Assembly (NCBI RefSeq): GCF_016428975.1
Contig: NZ_JAELTT010000009.1
Location: forward strand, 1 to 64,000
Source: Dyella sp. ASV21
GTDB lineage: Bacteria; Pseudomonadota; Gammaproteobacteria; Xanthomonadales; Rhodanobacteraceae
Direction of reading: 5' to 3'
DNA: 64,000 nt
Of this stretch, positions 1-8,444 are shown in pieces (within the stretch, counting starts at the first letter, position 1; every line of letters begins with the position of its first letter). Made by a program: the position numbers and the translations under genes. The notes beneath the pieces are model-generated. The model did no database searches and was not told the origin of the DNA. It saw only the letters and a program-made list of their open reading frames with translations.

Positions 1-2
1 CG

Positions 3-914
3 CGTGTGTTTGCCGGCTTGTTCCCGGTTTCGGCCGATGACTATCCGGCTCTGCGCGAGGCGCTGGACAAGCTCCGCCTCAATGACGCGGCGCTGTTCTT
101 CGAGCCGGAAAGTTCGGAGGCCATGGGTTTCGGTTTCCGCTGCGGCTTCCTGGGCATGCTCCACATGGAGATCGTGCAGGAGCGTCTGGAGCGCGAATAC
201 GATCTCGACCTGATTACCACCGCGCCCACCGTGGTGTATGAGGTGCTGAGGTCGGATGGCTCGATCCTGATGCTGGACAACCCGGCCAAGTTGCCGCCGG
301 CGCACCTGATGGAGGAGATCCGCGAGCCGATCATCGTGGCCAACATCCTCACGCCGGCCGATTACATCGGCAACATCATTACGCTGTGCGAGGAAAAGCG
401 TGGCGTGCAGCGTTCCATCCAGTACCTGGCCACCCAGGTGCAGATCACCTACGAGATGCCGCTGGCCGAAGTGGTGCTGGATTTCTTCGATCGACTCAAG
501 TCGGTGTCGCGAGGCTATGCCTCGATGGACTACCACTTCGAGCGCTTCGAGGCTGGCCCGTTCGTTCGCGTGGACGTGTTGATCAATGGCGATCGCGTGG
601 ATGCACTGAGCTTGATCGTGCATCGTATCCACGCTGAGCGTCGCGGCCGCGATCTGGTTGAGCGCATGAAGGACCTGATCCCTCGTCAGCAGTTCGACGT
701 GGCGATCCAGGCCGCCATCGGTGCGCAGATCGTCGCCCGCTCCACGGTGAAAGCGCTGCGAAAGAACGTGCTGGCGAAGTGTTATGGCGGTGACGTCAGC
801 CGCAAGAAAAAACTGCTGGAAAAGCAGAAAGAAGGTAAGAAGCGCATGAAGCAGGTCGGCCGCGTGGAGATTCCCCAGGAGGCCTTCCTTGCCGTGTTGA
901 AGGTGGACAAATAA
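3..914 (+). CDS. lepA: Elongation factor 4 (LepA), 3' part
   Basis: This is the C-terminal half of the ribosome-bound GTPase EF-4, which helps elongation and 30S assembly at the inner membrane. The GTPase domain lies off the left edge, so the true start is not visible. The reading frame enters at base 3 with the run V-F-A-G-L-F-P-V. The EF-G-like domains V and the LepA-specific C-terminal domain are visible, including [15 protein letters not shown] and the basic tail with [18 protein letters not shown], typical of the family end. It is followed after 50 bases by lepB in the same direction, the classical lepA-lepB order. The identification is firm; only the truncation by the window edge limits it. 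Confidence 0.97.
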   Translation, partial: RVFAGLFPVSADDYPALREALDKLRLNDAALFFEPESSEAMGFGFRCGFLGMLHMEIVQERLEREYDLDLITTAPTVVYEVLRSDGSILMLDNPAKLPPAHLMEEIREPIIVANILTPADYIGNIITLCEEKRGVQRSIQYLATQVQITYEMPLAEVVLDFFDRLKSVSRGYASMDYHFERFEAGPFVRVDVLINGDRVDALSLIVHRIHAERRGRDLVERMKDLIPRQQFDVAIQAAIGAQIVARSTVKALRKNVLAKCYGGDVSRKKKLLEKQKEGKKRMKQVGRVEIPQEAFLAVLKVDK

Positions 915-964
915 TAAACCTGCGGATTCGGCGTCCCCCTCGCCGAGCAACCTTGGAGTAGGGC

Positions 965-1867
965 ATGGATTTCGACTTTTCGGCGATTCTGCTTGGCCTC
1001 ACCGTGCTGTTTGGCGTGGTGTGGGGCCTGGATCGCCTGTTCTTCTACAAGCAGCGCAAGGAAAAAGCCGATGCCGCGGGCGCGCCGGTGCGCGAGCCGA
1101 TCGTGGTGGATTGGTCGCGCTCGTTGTTCCCGGTGGTACTGGTAGTGCTGGTGCTTCGTTCGTTCGTGGCCGAGCCGTTCCGCATTCCCTCCGGCTCGAT
1201 GATGCCGACGCTGGATGTAGGCGACTTCATCCTGGTGAACAAGTTTTCCTATGGCTTGCGCCTGCCGGCGTTCAACAACAAGTTCGTGAGCCTGGGTGAG
1301 CCCAAGCGTGGCGACGTGGTGGTCTTCCGTTTCCCTGGTTACCTGTGCGAGGACGGCGGCGCGCTGGTACGCAGCGGCGACCAAAGCTGTACCGACCCGC
1401 ATGCGCCGGTGCCCAGCCAGAACTGGATCAAGCGCGTGGTGGGTGTGCCGGGCGATCGCGTGGAAATGCGCGGCGACCAGTTGATCATCAACGGCGAGCC
1501 GGTAGCGGCTGACCTGGTTGGCCCCTACGAGGGCGATCCCAAGCGCACCGAATCGCGCCTGATGCTGGAAATGGGCGCAACGGTGTGGAACGAGCACCTG
1601 CCTAACGGCCAGGGCGGCGTGGTGAATCACCTCACCGCACGCATGCCCAACTACGCCATTCCGCCGCCGCTACCCAATGCCCGCGTACCGCTGGTAGTGC
1701 CGCAGGGCTGCTACCTGGCCATGGGCGACAATCGCTACAACAGCACCGACAGCCGCTGGTGGGGCTGCCTGCCGGAGCAGAACCTCGCCGGCAAGGCCTT
1801 CCTGATCTGGTTGAGCTGGACAGGTTCGGGCGTAGCCTTCCATCGCATGGGCACGGTTATTCATTGA
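965..1867 (+). CDS. lepB: Signal peptidase I
   Basis: This inner-membrane serine protease removes signal peptides from Sec- and Tat-exported preproteins on the periplasmic side. The 300-residue product has an N-terminal membrane helix (about residues 6-27), a second hydrophobic segment (about 55-66), the nucleophile Ser78 in PSGSMMPTL, and the general base Lys156 in WIKRVVGVPGD. A later GDNRYNSTDSRWWG box matches the conserved C-terminal S26 motif. The length and two-helix layout fit the gammaproteobacterial type. A purine-rich TTGGAGTAGGGC stretch before the ATG supplies a ribosome binding site. It follows lepA, as in E. coli, and probably shares its transcript. Confidence 0.97.
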   Translation: MDFDFSAILLGLTVLFGVVWGLDRLFFYKQRKEKADAAGAPVREPIVVDWSRSLFPVVLVVLVLRSFVAEPFRIPSGSMMPTLDVGDFILVNKFSYGLRLPAFNNKFVSLGEPKRGDVVVFRFPGYLCEDGGALVRSGDQSCTDPHAPVPSQNWIKRVVGVPGDRVEMRGDQLIINGEPVAADLVGPYEGDPKRTESRLMLEMGATVWNEHLPNGQGGVVNHLTARMPNYAIPPPLPNARVPLVVPQGCYLAMGDNRYNSTDSRWWGCLPEQNLAGKAFLIWLSWTGSGVAFHRMGTVIH

Positions 1868-1919
1868 AAACCGTGACGGGCGTTGACTCCGCGGTCGTGG
1901 CGGCCGCGGTGACTTGCAG

Positions 1920-1962
1920 CGACAATGGGCTTATTGTCGGTTTCGCCGGCCTCTGGCCGGCG
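1920..1962 (+). promoter_or_regulatory. Tandem hairpins in the DUF4845-rnc leader
   Basis: Two perfect inverted repeats lie back to back between lepB and the DUF4845 gene. The first has 7-bp arms at 1920-1926 and 1933-1939 with a 6-base loop; the second has 8-bp GC-rich arms at 1944-1951 and 1955-1962 with a 3-base loop. No T-run follows, so this is not a standard terminator. In E. coli, rnc represses itself when RNase III cuts a leader stem-loop; these structures could play that part here, but this is inference only. Confidence 0.35.
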
Positions 1963-2007
1963 AGTCAGTGCAGGGTCGATGCCGCAACGCGGCGTAGCGA
2001 GGGGACT

Positions 2008-2388
2008 ATGAAATCGAAACAGACAGGCATCACCCTGATCGGGTTCCTGGTGGTGTTGATCGTGGTGGGTTTCTTTGGCTACATGGCCATGAAGCTGGTG
2101 CCGGCCTATACGGAATACCTGGGCGTGAGCAAGGCCATGAGCCAGGTGGCTTCCAGTGGCGTCGAGGGCAAGTCGCTCGACGATCTGCGTCGAGACCTGA
2201 TGTTCAAGATGGGCTTTCAGTATGTGGACGACGCCACCATCAAGCCCAAGGACATCACCATCAAGCGCATCAACAACGCAGCCGTGTTGTCGGTGAACTA
2301 CGAAAAGCGCGTCCCGTTTATCTACAACATCGACTTCCTGCTTCACTTCGACAAGAGCGTGAACCTGCAGGGCAATGTCGGCAGTTAA
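2008..2388 (+). CDS. DUF4845 small membrane protein
   Basis: A 126-residue protein with an N-terminal class III (pilin-like) sequence: a short basic head (MKSKQTGITLIGFLVVLIVVG) followed by one hydrophobic helix, then a periplasmic soluble part of about 95 residues. The TGITLIG junction resembles a prepilin cleavage site, but the usual Glu at +5 is absent. The family (DUF4845) is found between lepB and rnc in many proteobacteria, exactly as here, and its role is unknown. The ATG at 2008 is preceded by GCGAGGGGAC, a good ribosome binding site; an in-frame upstream extension overlaps lepB and is not credible. The stop lies 15 bases before rnc in the same frame, suggesting co-translation. Confidence 0.88.
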   Translation: MKSKQTGITLIGFLVVLIVVGFFGYMAMKLVPAYTEYLGVSKAMSQVASSGVEGKSLDDLRRDLMFKMGFQYVDDATIKPKDITIKRINNAAVLSVNYEKRVPFIYNIDFLLHFDKSVNLQGNVGS

Positions 2389-2403
2389 AGACAGGCCCCT
2401 CAT

Positions 2404-3060
2404 TTGATCAAGCTCGCTCACTGTTTTCGTGATCCGGCACTCGCCGAGCTGGCTCTGACCCACCGCAGCGTGGGTAAGCCCAACAACGAGAGGCTGGAGT
2501 TTCTCGGCGATGCTTTGCTCGGCGTCATCGTGGCCGAGCTGCTGTACGAGGCGCATCCCAATGCCAGCGAGGGCGAGCTTTCGCGCCTGCGCGCGCAGCT
2601 CGTCAACGGTCAGGCCCTGGCGGGCATCGCTCGCCAGCTGGAGTTGGGCGACAAATTGCGCTTGGGCTCCGGCGAGCTCAAGAGCGGTGGTTTTCGCCGT
2701 GAATCGATTCTGGCCGATGCGTTCGAGGCGCTGATCGCGGCGGTGTATCTGGACGCCGGCTTTGCCGAGTGCCGCAACGTGGTGCGTGGCCTGTTCGAAC
2801 CCTTGGTGGCGGCGATTCCGCGCTCCTCAAAGGACGCCAAGACGCGGCTGCAAGAGTTGCTGCAAGGGCGTGGCTGGCCGTTACCGCAATACGAGTTGAT
2901 CGATAGTTCGGGCGAAGATCACGCCAAGACCTTCGATGTTTCCTGTGACATCACGGAGCCGACGGCTATTCATGCCGAGGGCCGTGGCAGCAGCCGCCGC
3001 GCCGCCGAGCAAGAGGCGGCCGAGACGGTGCTGCGCCAGCTGCAGGATTGGCAGGGCTGA
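2404..3060 (+). CDS. rnc: Ribonuclease III
   Basis: Cleaves double-stranded RNA in rRNA precursors and regulatory duplexes. The 218-residue product carries the RNase III signature NERLEFLGDALL (about residues 28-39) with the Mg-binding Glu and Asp, a second acidic site in ILADAFEALIAAVYLD, and a C-terminal double-strand RNA-binding domain (about 145-215) ending with SSRRAAEQEAAETVL. The start is a TTG: it is the first possible start after an in-frame stop (the stop of the DUF4845 gene) and leaves the normal short N-terminus before the conserved ALTHRS. It sits in the usual lepB-rnc-era-recO order and is probably autoregulated in this family. Confidence 0.95.
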   Translation: MIKLAHCFRDPALAELALTHRSVGKPNNERLEFLGDALLGVIVAELLYEAHPNASEGELSRLRAQLVNGQALAGIARQLELGDKLRLGSGELKSGGFRRESILADAFEALIAAVYLDAGFAECRNVVRGLFEPLVAAIPRSSKDAKTRLQELLQGRGWPLPQYELIDSSGEDHAKTFDVSCDITEPTAIHAEGRGSSRRAAEQEAAETVLRQLQDWQG

Positions 3061-3068
3061 TGTCCGCC

Positions 3069-3127
3069 GGCCCCGTTGGGGGCCTCACAACACCGTCAGC
3101 CGCCATGGGTTATCACCCTGTGGCGGC
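3069..3127 (+). promoter_or_regulatory. Hairpin-rich rnc-era spacer
   Basis: The 150-base rnc-era gap is unusually long (these genes touch or overlap in E. coli) and rich in inverted repeats. One hairpin has 6-bp arms at 3069-3074 and 3079-3084; another pairs 3099-3105 with 3121-3127 and inside it 3107-3110 with 3115-3118. None has a T-run. They could be RNase III or mRNA-processing sites; function is not shown. Confidence 0.25.
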
Positions 3128-3210
3128 AACGACTTACACTTTCTCCCGTTCCCTGTTCGTCTGGACCGCCGCTGGCGGCAGCTCGGGGAAGACCGAAACA
3201 GGCTCAGACC

Positions 3211-4152
3211 ATGAACGACAACGACGATCTCGACCTTGGCGCCCCCGCCGAGCTTCCCCATGACGACTACCGCTGCGGCACGGTCGCGCTGGCGGGGCGG
3301 CCCAATGTCGGCAAGTCGACCCTGCTCAACGCGCTGATCGGCTTTCGTTTATCCATTGTCAGCCCGCGCCCGCAGACCACGCGTCACCGCATTCTGGGCA
3401 TCGCCACCAGCGAAGCCGGCCAGATCATGTACGTGGATACGCCCGGCCTGCATCGTGGCGCCAAGCGCGCCATGAATCGCAGCCTCAATCGCGCGGCGCG
3501 CTCGGCGATCAGCGAAGTCGATGTGGTGGTGCAGGTCATCGAGGCCGGTCGCTGGACCGACGAGGACCAGGCGCTGTACGACGCGTTGCTCGAGCAGACG
3601 GTGCCGCGTCTGCTGGTGATCAACAAGGTTGACCTGGCCAAGGATAAGTCGACCATGCTGCCGTTCGTGGCGGAGCTGATGAGCAGCCACAGCTTCGATG
3701 ACGTGTACTACCTCAGCGCTTTGAAGCAGAAGGGCCTGAAGGAACTGGAACAGGGCATTCTCAAGCGCCTGCCGGTGCAGCCGCCCGTGTACGGCGAGGA
3801 TGAGATCACCGATCGCAGCGAGCGCTTCCTGGCCGCCGAAATGGTGCGCGAGCAGTTGATGCTACGCCTGGATCAGGAGTTGCCCTATGCCACCACGGTG
3901 GAGATTGAACAGTTCCAGGATCGTCCCGATGGCGTGGCTGAAATCCATGCGGTGATCTGGGTGGAGCGCGATGGTCAGAAGGCCATCGTCATTGGTGCGG
4001 GCGGTGCTCAGCTCAAGCTGATCGGCAGCGCGGCTCGGCGTCACATGGAGCGCGCGTTCGAGCGCAAGGTCTTCCTGCGCCTATGGGTAAAGGTGCGTGA
4101 GGGCTGGGTGGACGACGAGACGATGCTCAAGAAGTTCGGCTACACCGACTAA
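3211..4152 (+). CDS. era: GTPase Era
   Basis: Essential GTPase that binds the 3' end of 16S rRNA during 30S maturation. The 313-residue product has the P-loop GRPNVGKS (residues 29-36), switch I residues in PQTTRHRI, the DTPGLH G3 box, NKVD G4 box, and a C-terminal KH domain with the [16 protein letters not shown] loop. The chosen ATG at 3211 gives a usual-length protein; an in-frame extension to 3076 would add a non-conserved stretch rich in Arg and Pro. It follows rnc and precedes recO by 17 bases, the conserved order. Confidence 0.96.
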   Translation: MNDNDDLDLGAPAELPHDDYRCGTVALAGRPNVGKSTLLNALIGFRLSIVSPRPQTTRHRILGIATSEAGQIMYVDTPGLHRGAKRAMNRSLNRAARSAISEVDVVVQVIEAGRWTDEDQALYDALLEQTVPRLLVINKVDLAKDKSTMLPFVAELMSSHSFDDVYYLSALKQKGLKELEQGILKRLPVQPPVYGEDEITDRSERFLAAEMVREQLMLRLDQELPYATTVEIEQFQDRPDGVAEIHAVIWVERDGQKAIVIGAGGAQLKLIGSAARRHMERAFERKVFLRLWVKVREGWVDDETMLKKFGYTD

Positions 4153-4169
4153 TCAGCGGGGCCCTCGCC

Positions 4170-4880
4170 ATGCGCCTGGAGCAGCAGCCCGCCTATGTTC
4201 TGCATGCGCGGCCCTATCGCGAAACCTCGCTGCTGCTTGAATGCCTGACTCGCGACCATGGGCGCATGGGTGTGGTGGCGCGCGGTGTGCGGCGGGAGCG
4301 ATCCCGTTTGCAGCGCGCGCAATTGGAGCCTTTCCAGCCGCTTGCGCTGGATCTCTTGCTGCGCGGGGAGCTGGCCACCCTCCAGGCTGCCGAAACCATC
4401 GGCGTGCCCTGGCGCTTGCTGGGGGATGCCGGATTGGCTGGCCTCTATCTCAATGAACTGGTGGTGCGCCTGACCGGGCGCCAGGACCCGCAGCCGCAAT
4501 TATTCGATGCCTATGCGCAGGCCTTGCCGAGGCTGGCCCTGGGTGAGCCTTTGGCGTGGAGTCTGCGGCGGTTCGAGCGCGATCTGCTCGAAGCCGTGGG
4601 CTATGGCCTGCAATTGGAATTTGAGGCCGAATCCGGCGAGCCCGTCGATCCCGGGCAGCTGTATCGCTATGTGGTGGAGCAGGGGCCGGCCAGCTGCCGT
4701 CCGGGGACGGCACACGCCCTGCGTGGCAGTGATTTGCTGGCACTGGCCGAAGATCGCATGCCTGATTCGGCCGGTTTGTCGTCACTGCGCGTGATGATGC
4801 GCGAGGTGATTCGCTTCCATCTCGGCGGCGGTGAGCTGCGTGCCTGGCATGTGCTGGGTGCGGCCATGTCGCGCCGGTAA
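4170..4880 (+). CDS. recO: DNA repair protein RecO
   Basis: Recombination mediator that, with RecR, loads RecA on SSB-coated single-stranded DNA. The 236-residue protein starts with the family's OB-fold (YVLHARPYRETSLLLE and GVVARGVRRERS) and continues with the helical domain containing LRRFERDLLEAVGYGL. The zinc-finger cysteines of some RecO proteins are not obvious, as in other gammaproteobacteria. It is the last gene of the lepA-recO run and converges with the receiver-Hpt gene, leaving only 13 bases between the two stops. Confidence 0.94.
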   Translation: MRLEQQPAYVLHARPYRETSLLLECLTRDHGRMGVVARGVRRERSRLQRAQLEPFQPLALDLLLRGELATLQAAETIGVPWRLLGDAGLAGLYLNELVVRLTGRQDPQPQLFDAYAQALPRLALGEPLAWSLRRFERDLLEAVGYGLQLEFEAESGEPVDPGQLYRYVVEQGPASCRPGTAHALRGSDLLALAEDRMPDSAGLSSLRVMMREVIRFHLGGGELRAWHVLGAAMSRR

Positions 4881-4893
4881 CGCCGTGGCGGTA

Positions 4894-5649
4894 TCAGGGG
4901 GCTTCTTCGTGGCCCAGCACGTCGATGGTGGCCAGCAGGGACTTGCGAAAACGCGACAACGGCGCCAGTGAGCCCAGGTGGCCGAGCTTGAGGTGGCGTT
5001 GCAGTATGTAGGCCTGCGAGCCCAGCGCGGCTGCACCGCAGAAACCACAAGACGAGCGCAGTCGATGCAGGCGTTCGGCGAATGCTTCGGCATCGCCTCT
5101 CAGAACATCCAGTTCCTGGTACAGCCCGACCAGTTCGGCGCGCAGCAAGGCGCGCATGGCCTTGACTACCTCGGCATCCCCCATCGTGGCGATGGCCTGC
5201 GTGTCATCCAGCAACGGCATGCTGGCGGCGCCTGCCTGTACAAGGGTGAGGATGCGCCGCAGGTCGGCCACGCTGCACGGCTTTTGTAGCACTTCGCTGA
5301 ACTCGGCGCCGAGCAGGCGCTGGCGCTCGCTCACGTCCATTTCCGCACTGGTGGCGACGGCGGTGCAGTCGGTGGAGCGGGCGGTGGGATCCTGCCGCAA
5401 GGCGGCTAGCACCTGCTCGGCACCCGCGCCCGGCATGCGGCAGTCCAGCAGCAACAAGTCAAAGGGCTCATCCTGGGCCAGGGCTATCGCGGCCAGTCCG
5501 TCATGGCAGGAATGGGCGTCCAGGCCCAGGCTGCGCAATGCCTCCACCAGGAACAGGCGGCTGCTCGGGTCGTCATCGGCGACCAGGGCACGGGGAACGT
5601 CGGGCGCGCCAACCGGGCGCGGCGTGTCGCTGGAATGCGGGTTGAGCAT
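4894..5649 (-). CDS. Receiver-Hpt fusion protein, orphan
   Basis: A 251-residue two-domain phosphorelay protein with no DNA-binding or enzymatic output. The N-terminal receiver domain (about 20-140) shows the acidic pocket D25-D27, phosphoacceptor Asp69 in LLLLDCRMPG, Thr/Ser at 100-101 and the conserved Lys123-Pro. The C-terminal helical domain (about 150-250) has LHRLRSSCGFCGA, matching the H-x-L-K-G-S motif of histidine phosphotransfer domains, with His195 as the likely phosphoacceptor and Lys replaced by Arg. There is no kinase gene beside it, so it presumably takes phosphate from a hybrid kinase elsewhere. It is convergent with recO and divergent from the YdbH-like gene. Confidence 0.85.
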   Translation of the reverse strand: MLNPHSSDTPRPVGAPDVPRALVADDDPSSRLFLVEALRSLGLDAHSCHDGLAAIALAQDEPFDLLLLDCRMPGAGAEQVLAALRQDPTARSTDCTAVATSAEMDVSERQRLLGAEFSEVLQKPCSVADLRRILTLVQAGAASMPLLDDTQAIATMGDAEVVKAMRALLRAELVGLYQELDVLRGDAEAFAERLHRLRSSCGFCGAAALGSQAYILQRHLKLGHLGSLAPLSRFRKSLLATIDVLGHEEAP

Positions 5650-5693
5650 GACTAGTCCGTGTCGTTCAGCTGAATTTGGCAGAATGGCGTCTC

Positions 5694-7715
5694 ATGCGCC
5701 TCACATCAAGCTATCTACTACTCAGTTTGTGCCTCCTGGTCGGGATGGGCATGGCCGCGTCTGCGCGGGCGGATATCGCCCTGGGCGCCAACACCGTCAG
5801 TGTTCCCGGACTTAAGATGCAGGATATGCAGGCGCGCGTGGCGGAGGATGGCCAGGGAGGGCTCAACCTCAACCTACGCGCCGCCAAGGCCGACGTGCCG
5901 GCCATGGGCTGGAAGCGCGTGGGATTGGATCTGCGTGGCAACCTCCAGCGCGATGTACGCATGCGTTGGTTGTTCGATGGCAATGTCCAGTTGGCCGGAG
6001 CGCCCGGCGGCGCGTTGAGCAATGCCAAGGTCAGCATGGTGGTGGATGAGGCAGCCAACACGCTGGAGATCAATGTCAGTCAAGGTCAGGCCCAGGCGAG
6101 CACGGCCCTGCCGCTGGATCAGCCGACCCACGCGCAGATCAGCTTGAAAGGCTTGCCTGCAGCGTGGCTGCAAGGTTTGCTGGGCACGGTGTGGTCGGGG
6201 CGTACCACGGCGGGCAAGTTAGATGCCGACATGGCGCTGGATCTGGCGGACAAGGGTATCCAGGCATCCGGGCAGTTCGCCTTGAGCGGTGCGGGCTTCG
6301 ATACGCCCGGTGGCACGTTGGCCGGCCAATCGGTCAATGGCAACGGTCGCCTGAACATCGATACCACGCTCAGTCCGGCGCGCATCGATCTCGATGCCAG
6401 CCTGCGCGGCGGCGAGTTGTTGCTCGGTCCCATCTATGCGCGACTGCCGGATCATCCGGTTCAGCTGAGCCTCTCCGCGGCGACCCATAACGGCACGGTG
6501 GATTTCAATCGCCTGCGTGTCGCCGACGCGGATGCGTTGCAGTTCGATGGCGCCATGGCCTTCAACGGCAAGGGCGAGTTGCAGAAGCTCAAGCTCGATC
6601 GTTTGCAGACGCGATTCCCGGCCGCCTATCAGCGATACGGGCAGGCGTGGCTGGCCACGCTGGGTATACGCGATGCGCGCATCGACGGGCAGCTCACCGG
6701 CAGCTTGGACATGGATGCCAGCGGTTTGCGCAGTTTTGCCTTTGAAACCGAAGGGCTCGATCTGGCCGATGGCGAGGGCCGCCTGGCGGTGAAGGGGTTG
6801 CGTGGAGGCCTGGATTGGCGCTCGGAGGGCGATCGGCCGGCTACGACGCTGGGCTGGCAGGGCTTGCAGGTCTATCGCATCGTCAACGGCGCGGCGCAGG
6901 GACATTGGCAGAGTCGCGGCGGTGCCTTGAGCCTGCAGCGCCCCCTGGAATTGCCGGTGTTGAATGGCCGAGCCCGCATTGGCGAACTGGAATGGCGGCC
7001 GGCGGCGGCCAGGGGGCGGCGACTGTCCACCTCGCTGGCGTTCACCGGCATCGACATGGCGGCCTTCTCGCGGGCCATGGGCTGGCCCGAGTTCCAGGGC
7101 ACTCTGGGCGGCGCCATTCCGGCGCTGCGCTGGGTGGATGATCGCTTCGACCTTGAGGGCGGCCTGTCGGTGAATGTCTTCGATGGTTTCGTGGACATAA
7201 CGCGCATGAGCTTGCAGGGGCCATTCAGTGCCAGCCCGGTGCTCACGGGTGACGTGCAGTTGCGCCAGCTCGACCTGGCCGCCATGACCGGCGTGTTCGA
7301 TTTCGGCAGCATCACCGGTCGAATGGATGGCTCCATCGACGACCTGCGCCTGGTGAACTGGAATCCGGTGGCCTTCAAGGCCAACCTGCTTGCCGGCAGC
7401 GGTGGCCGCATCAGCCAGCGCGCCGTGAATAACCTCACCTCGGTGGGCGGCGGCGGTATGGCAGCTGGCCTGCAAGGTGCCGTGCTAAAGCTGTTCAAAA
7501 CCTTCGGCTACAAGCGGATCGGCCTCAATTGCAGCCTGCAGGCATCGGTTTGCCATATGGGCGGCCTGGAGGCCACGGCCGATGGCTACACTATTGTGGA
7601 AGGCAGCGGCCTGCCGCGCCTGCAGGTTATCGGTCATCAAGCCCAGGTCGACTGGCCGACCCTGGTGCGCCGCCTCAAGGCAGCCATCGAGGGTAATGGG
7701 CCGGAAGTCCATTAA
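5694..7715 (+). CDS. Exported AsmA/YdbH-like intermembrane protein
   Basis: A 673-residue protein with an N-terminal signal sequence (LLLSLCLLVGMGMAASARA) followed by a long run of beta-strand-like repeats, many with the pattern L-x-G-x-L-x-x-x-A/L seen in AsmA, TamB and YdbH proteins (for example ISLKGLPAAWLQGLL, LDADMALDLADKG, QLDLAAMTGVFDFG). The C-terminus (SGGRISQRAVNNLTSV ... FKTFGYKRIGLNCSLQ) resembles the end of YdbH. The next gene encodes a YdbL/DUF1318 lipoprotein, and in E. coli ydbH, ynbE and ydbL form one operon in which YdbH bridges the inner and outer membranes for phospholipid transport. The function here is inferred from this fold and context. The ATG at 5694 leaves the signal peptide at the N-terminus; a start 18 bases upstream is also open. 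Confidence 0.7.
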   Translation: MRLTSSYLLLSLCLLVGMGMAASARADIALGANTVSVPGLKMQDMQARVAEDGQGGLNLNLRAAKADVPAMGWKRVGLDLRGNLQRDVRMRWLFDGNVQLAGAPGGALSNAKVSMVVDEAANTLEINVSQGQAQASTALPLDQPTHAQISLKGLPAAWLQGLLGTVWSGRTTAGKLDADMALDLADKGIQASGQFALSGAGFDTPGGTLAGQSVNGNGRLNIDTTLSPARIDLDASLRGGELLLGPIYARLPDHPVQLSLSAATHNGTVDFNRLRVADADALQFDGAMAFNGKGELQKLKLDRLQTRFPAAYQRYGQAWLATLGIRDARIDGQLTGSLDMDASGLRSFAFETEGLDLADGEGRLAVKGLRGGLDWRSEGDRPATTLGWQGLQVYRIVNGAAQGHWQSRGGALSLQRPLELPVLNGRARIGELEWRPAAARGRRLSTSLAFTGIDMAAFSRAMGWPEFQGTLGGAIPALRWVDDRFDLEGGLSVNVFDGFVDITRMSLQGPFSASPVLTGDVQLRQLDLAAMTGVFDFGSITGRMDGSIDDLRLVNWNPVAFKANLLAGSGGRISQRAVNNLTSVGGGGMAAGLQGAVLKLFKTFGYKRIGLNCSLQASVCHMGGLEATADGYTIVEGSGLPRLQVIGHQAQVDWPTLVRRLKAAIEGNGPEVH

Positions 7716-7756
7716 TCGCATTACCTGCCAAGCCCCCATCCCCGAAGGAGTCGAAT

Positions 7757-8359
7757 ATGCGCAAGCTCGTCTATGGATTGCTAACCACCGTGCTGGTGGC
7801 CTTGGTGGGGTGCGTCACCATCAACGTGTACTTTCCGGAGGCCGCCGCGCAGAAGGCGGCCGACCAGTTCATCGGCACCGTGCTGGACGCCGCTCCGGCT
7901 ACGGCACCCGAGACCCAGCTGCCGGCCGCGCCGCCCAAGAAAGGCAGCCAGCCCTCTGCCATGCTGCTCGATGTGCTGATTCCGGCCGCCTATGCGGCCG
8001 ACGTGCCCAATCTCCGCGTCCAGACGCCGACCACGGAGGCGATCCATGGCCGTATGCAGGCCCGTTTTCGCGACACCTTGACGGCGTTGTTCAATAGCGG
8101 CGCCATCGGCTTCACCCAGGACGGCCTGGTGGCCGTGCGCGACGCGGGCAAGGTGCCGCTGGATCAGCGCGCGGGCGTCAATGCCGCCGTGGCCGATGAG
8201 AACCGCGACCGCAACGCCTTGTATCGCGAAGTGGCCAATGCCAACAGCCACCCCGAGTGGGAGGGTCAGATTCGCGCCACCTTCGCCAAGGGCTGGATCG
8301 AGCGGGCGCGCGCGGGCTGGTATTATCAGGACCCCTCGGGCGCCTGGAAGCAGAAGTAA
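7757..8359 (+). CDS. DUF1318 (YdbL-like) lipoprotein with YnbE-like strand
   Basis: A 200-residue lipoprotein: signal peptide with lipobox LVGC, Cys19 being the acylation site, followed at once by a hydrophobic strand VTINVYFPEA that resembles the ITINMNVKI strand of E. coli YnbE. After an Ala/Pro-rich linker (about 30-70) comes a DUF1318/YdbL domain (about 100-198) with GAIGFTQDGLVAV, a conserved AAVADENRDRNALYREVA and the end GWYYQDPSGAWK, close in pattern to the YdbL tail. YnbE and YdbL are separate proteins in E. coli; here their features lie in one chain. A clear AAGGAG ribosome site precedes the ATG, 41 bases after the YdbH-like gene. Confidence 0.85.
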   Translation: MRKLVYGLLTTVLVALVGCVTINVYFPEAAAQKAADQFIGTVLDAAPATAPETQLPAAPPKKGSQPSAMLLDVLIPAAYAADVPNLRVQTPTTEAIHGRMQARFRDTLTALFNSGAIGFTQDGLVAVRDAGKVPLDQRAGVNAAVADENRDRNALYREVANANSHPEWEGQIRATFAKGWIERARAGWYYQDPSGAWKQK

Positions 8360-8389
8360 GCTTTTCGCCCCTCCTTTTCACCCGATTGT

Positions 8390-8424
8390 CGCGCCCGGGT
8401 CCGTTGATCCGGGCGCGCGCGTTT
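8390..8424 (+). terminator. Possible terminator after the DUF1318 gene
   Basis: A 9-bp perfect GC-rich stem (arms 8390-8398 and 8409-8417) with a 10-base loop, followed by CGCGTTT. The T-run is short, so termination may be weak. It lies between the lipoprotein gene and rlmD. Confidence 0.45.
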
Positions 8425-8444
8425 CCGGGAGCCGTTACGTATCC

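Noticed and set aside
3076-3210. Upstream extension of era
   Set aside because: It would add a non-conserved Arg/Pro-rich stretch and use a start with no ribosome site; the ATG at 3211 fits the family length.
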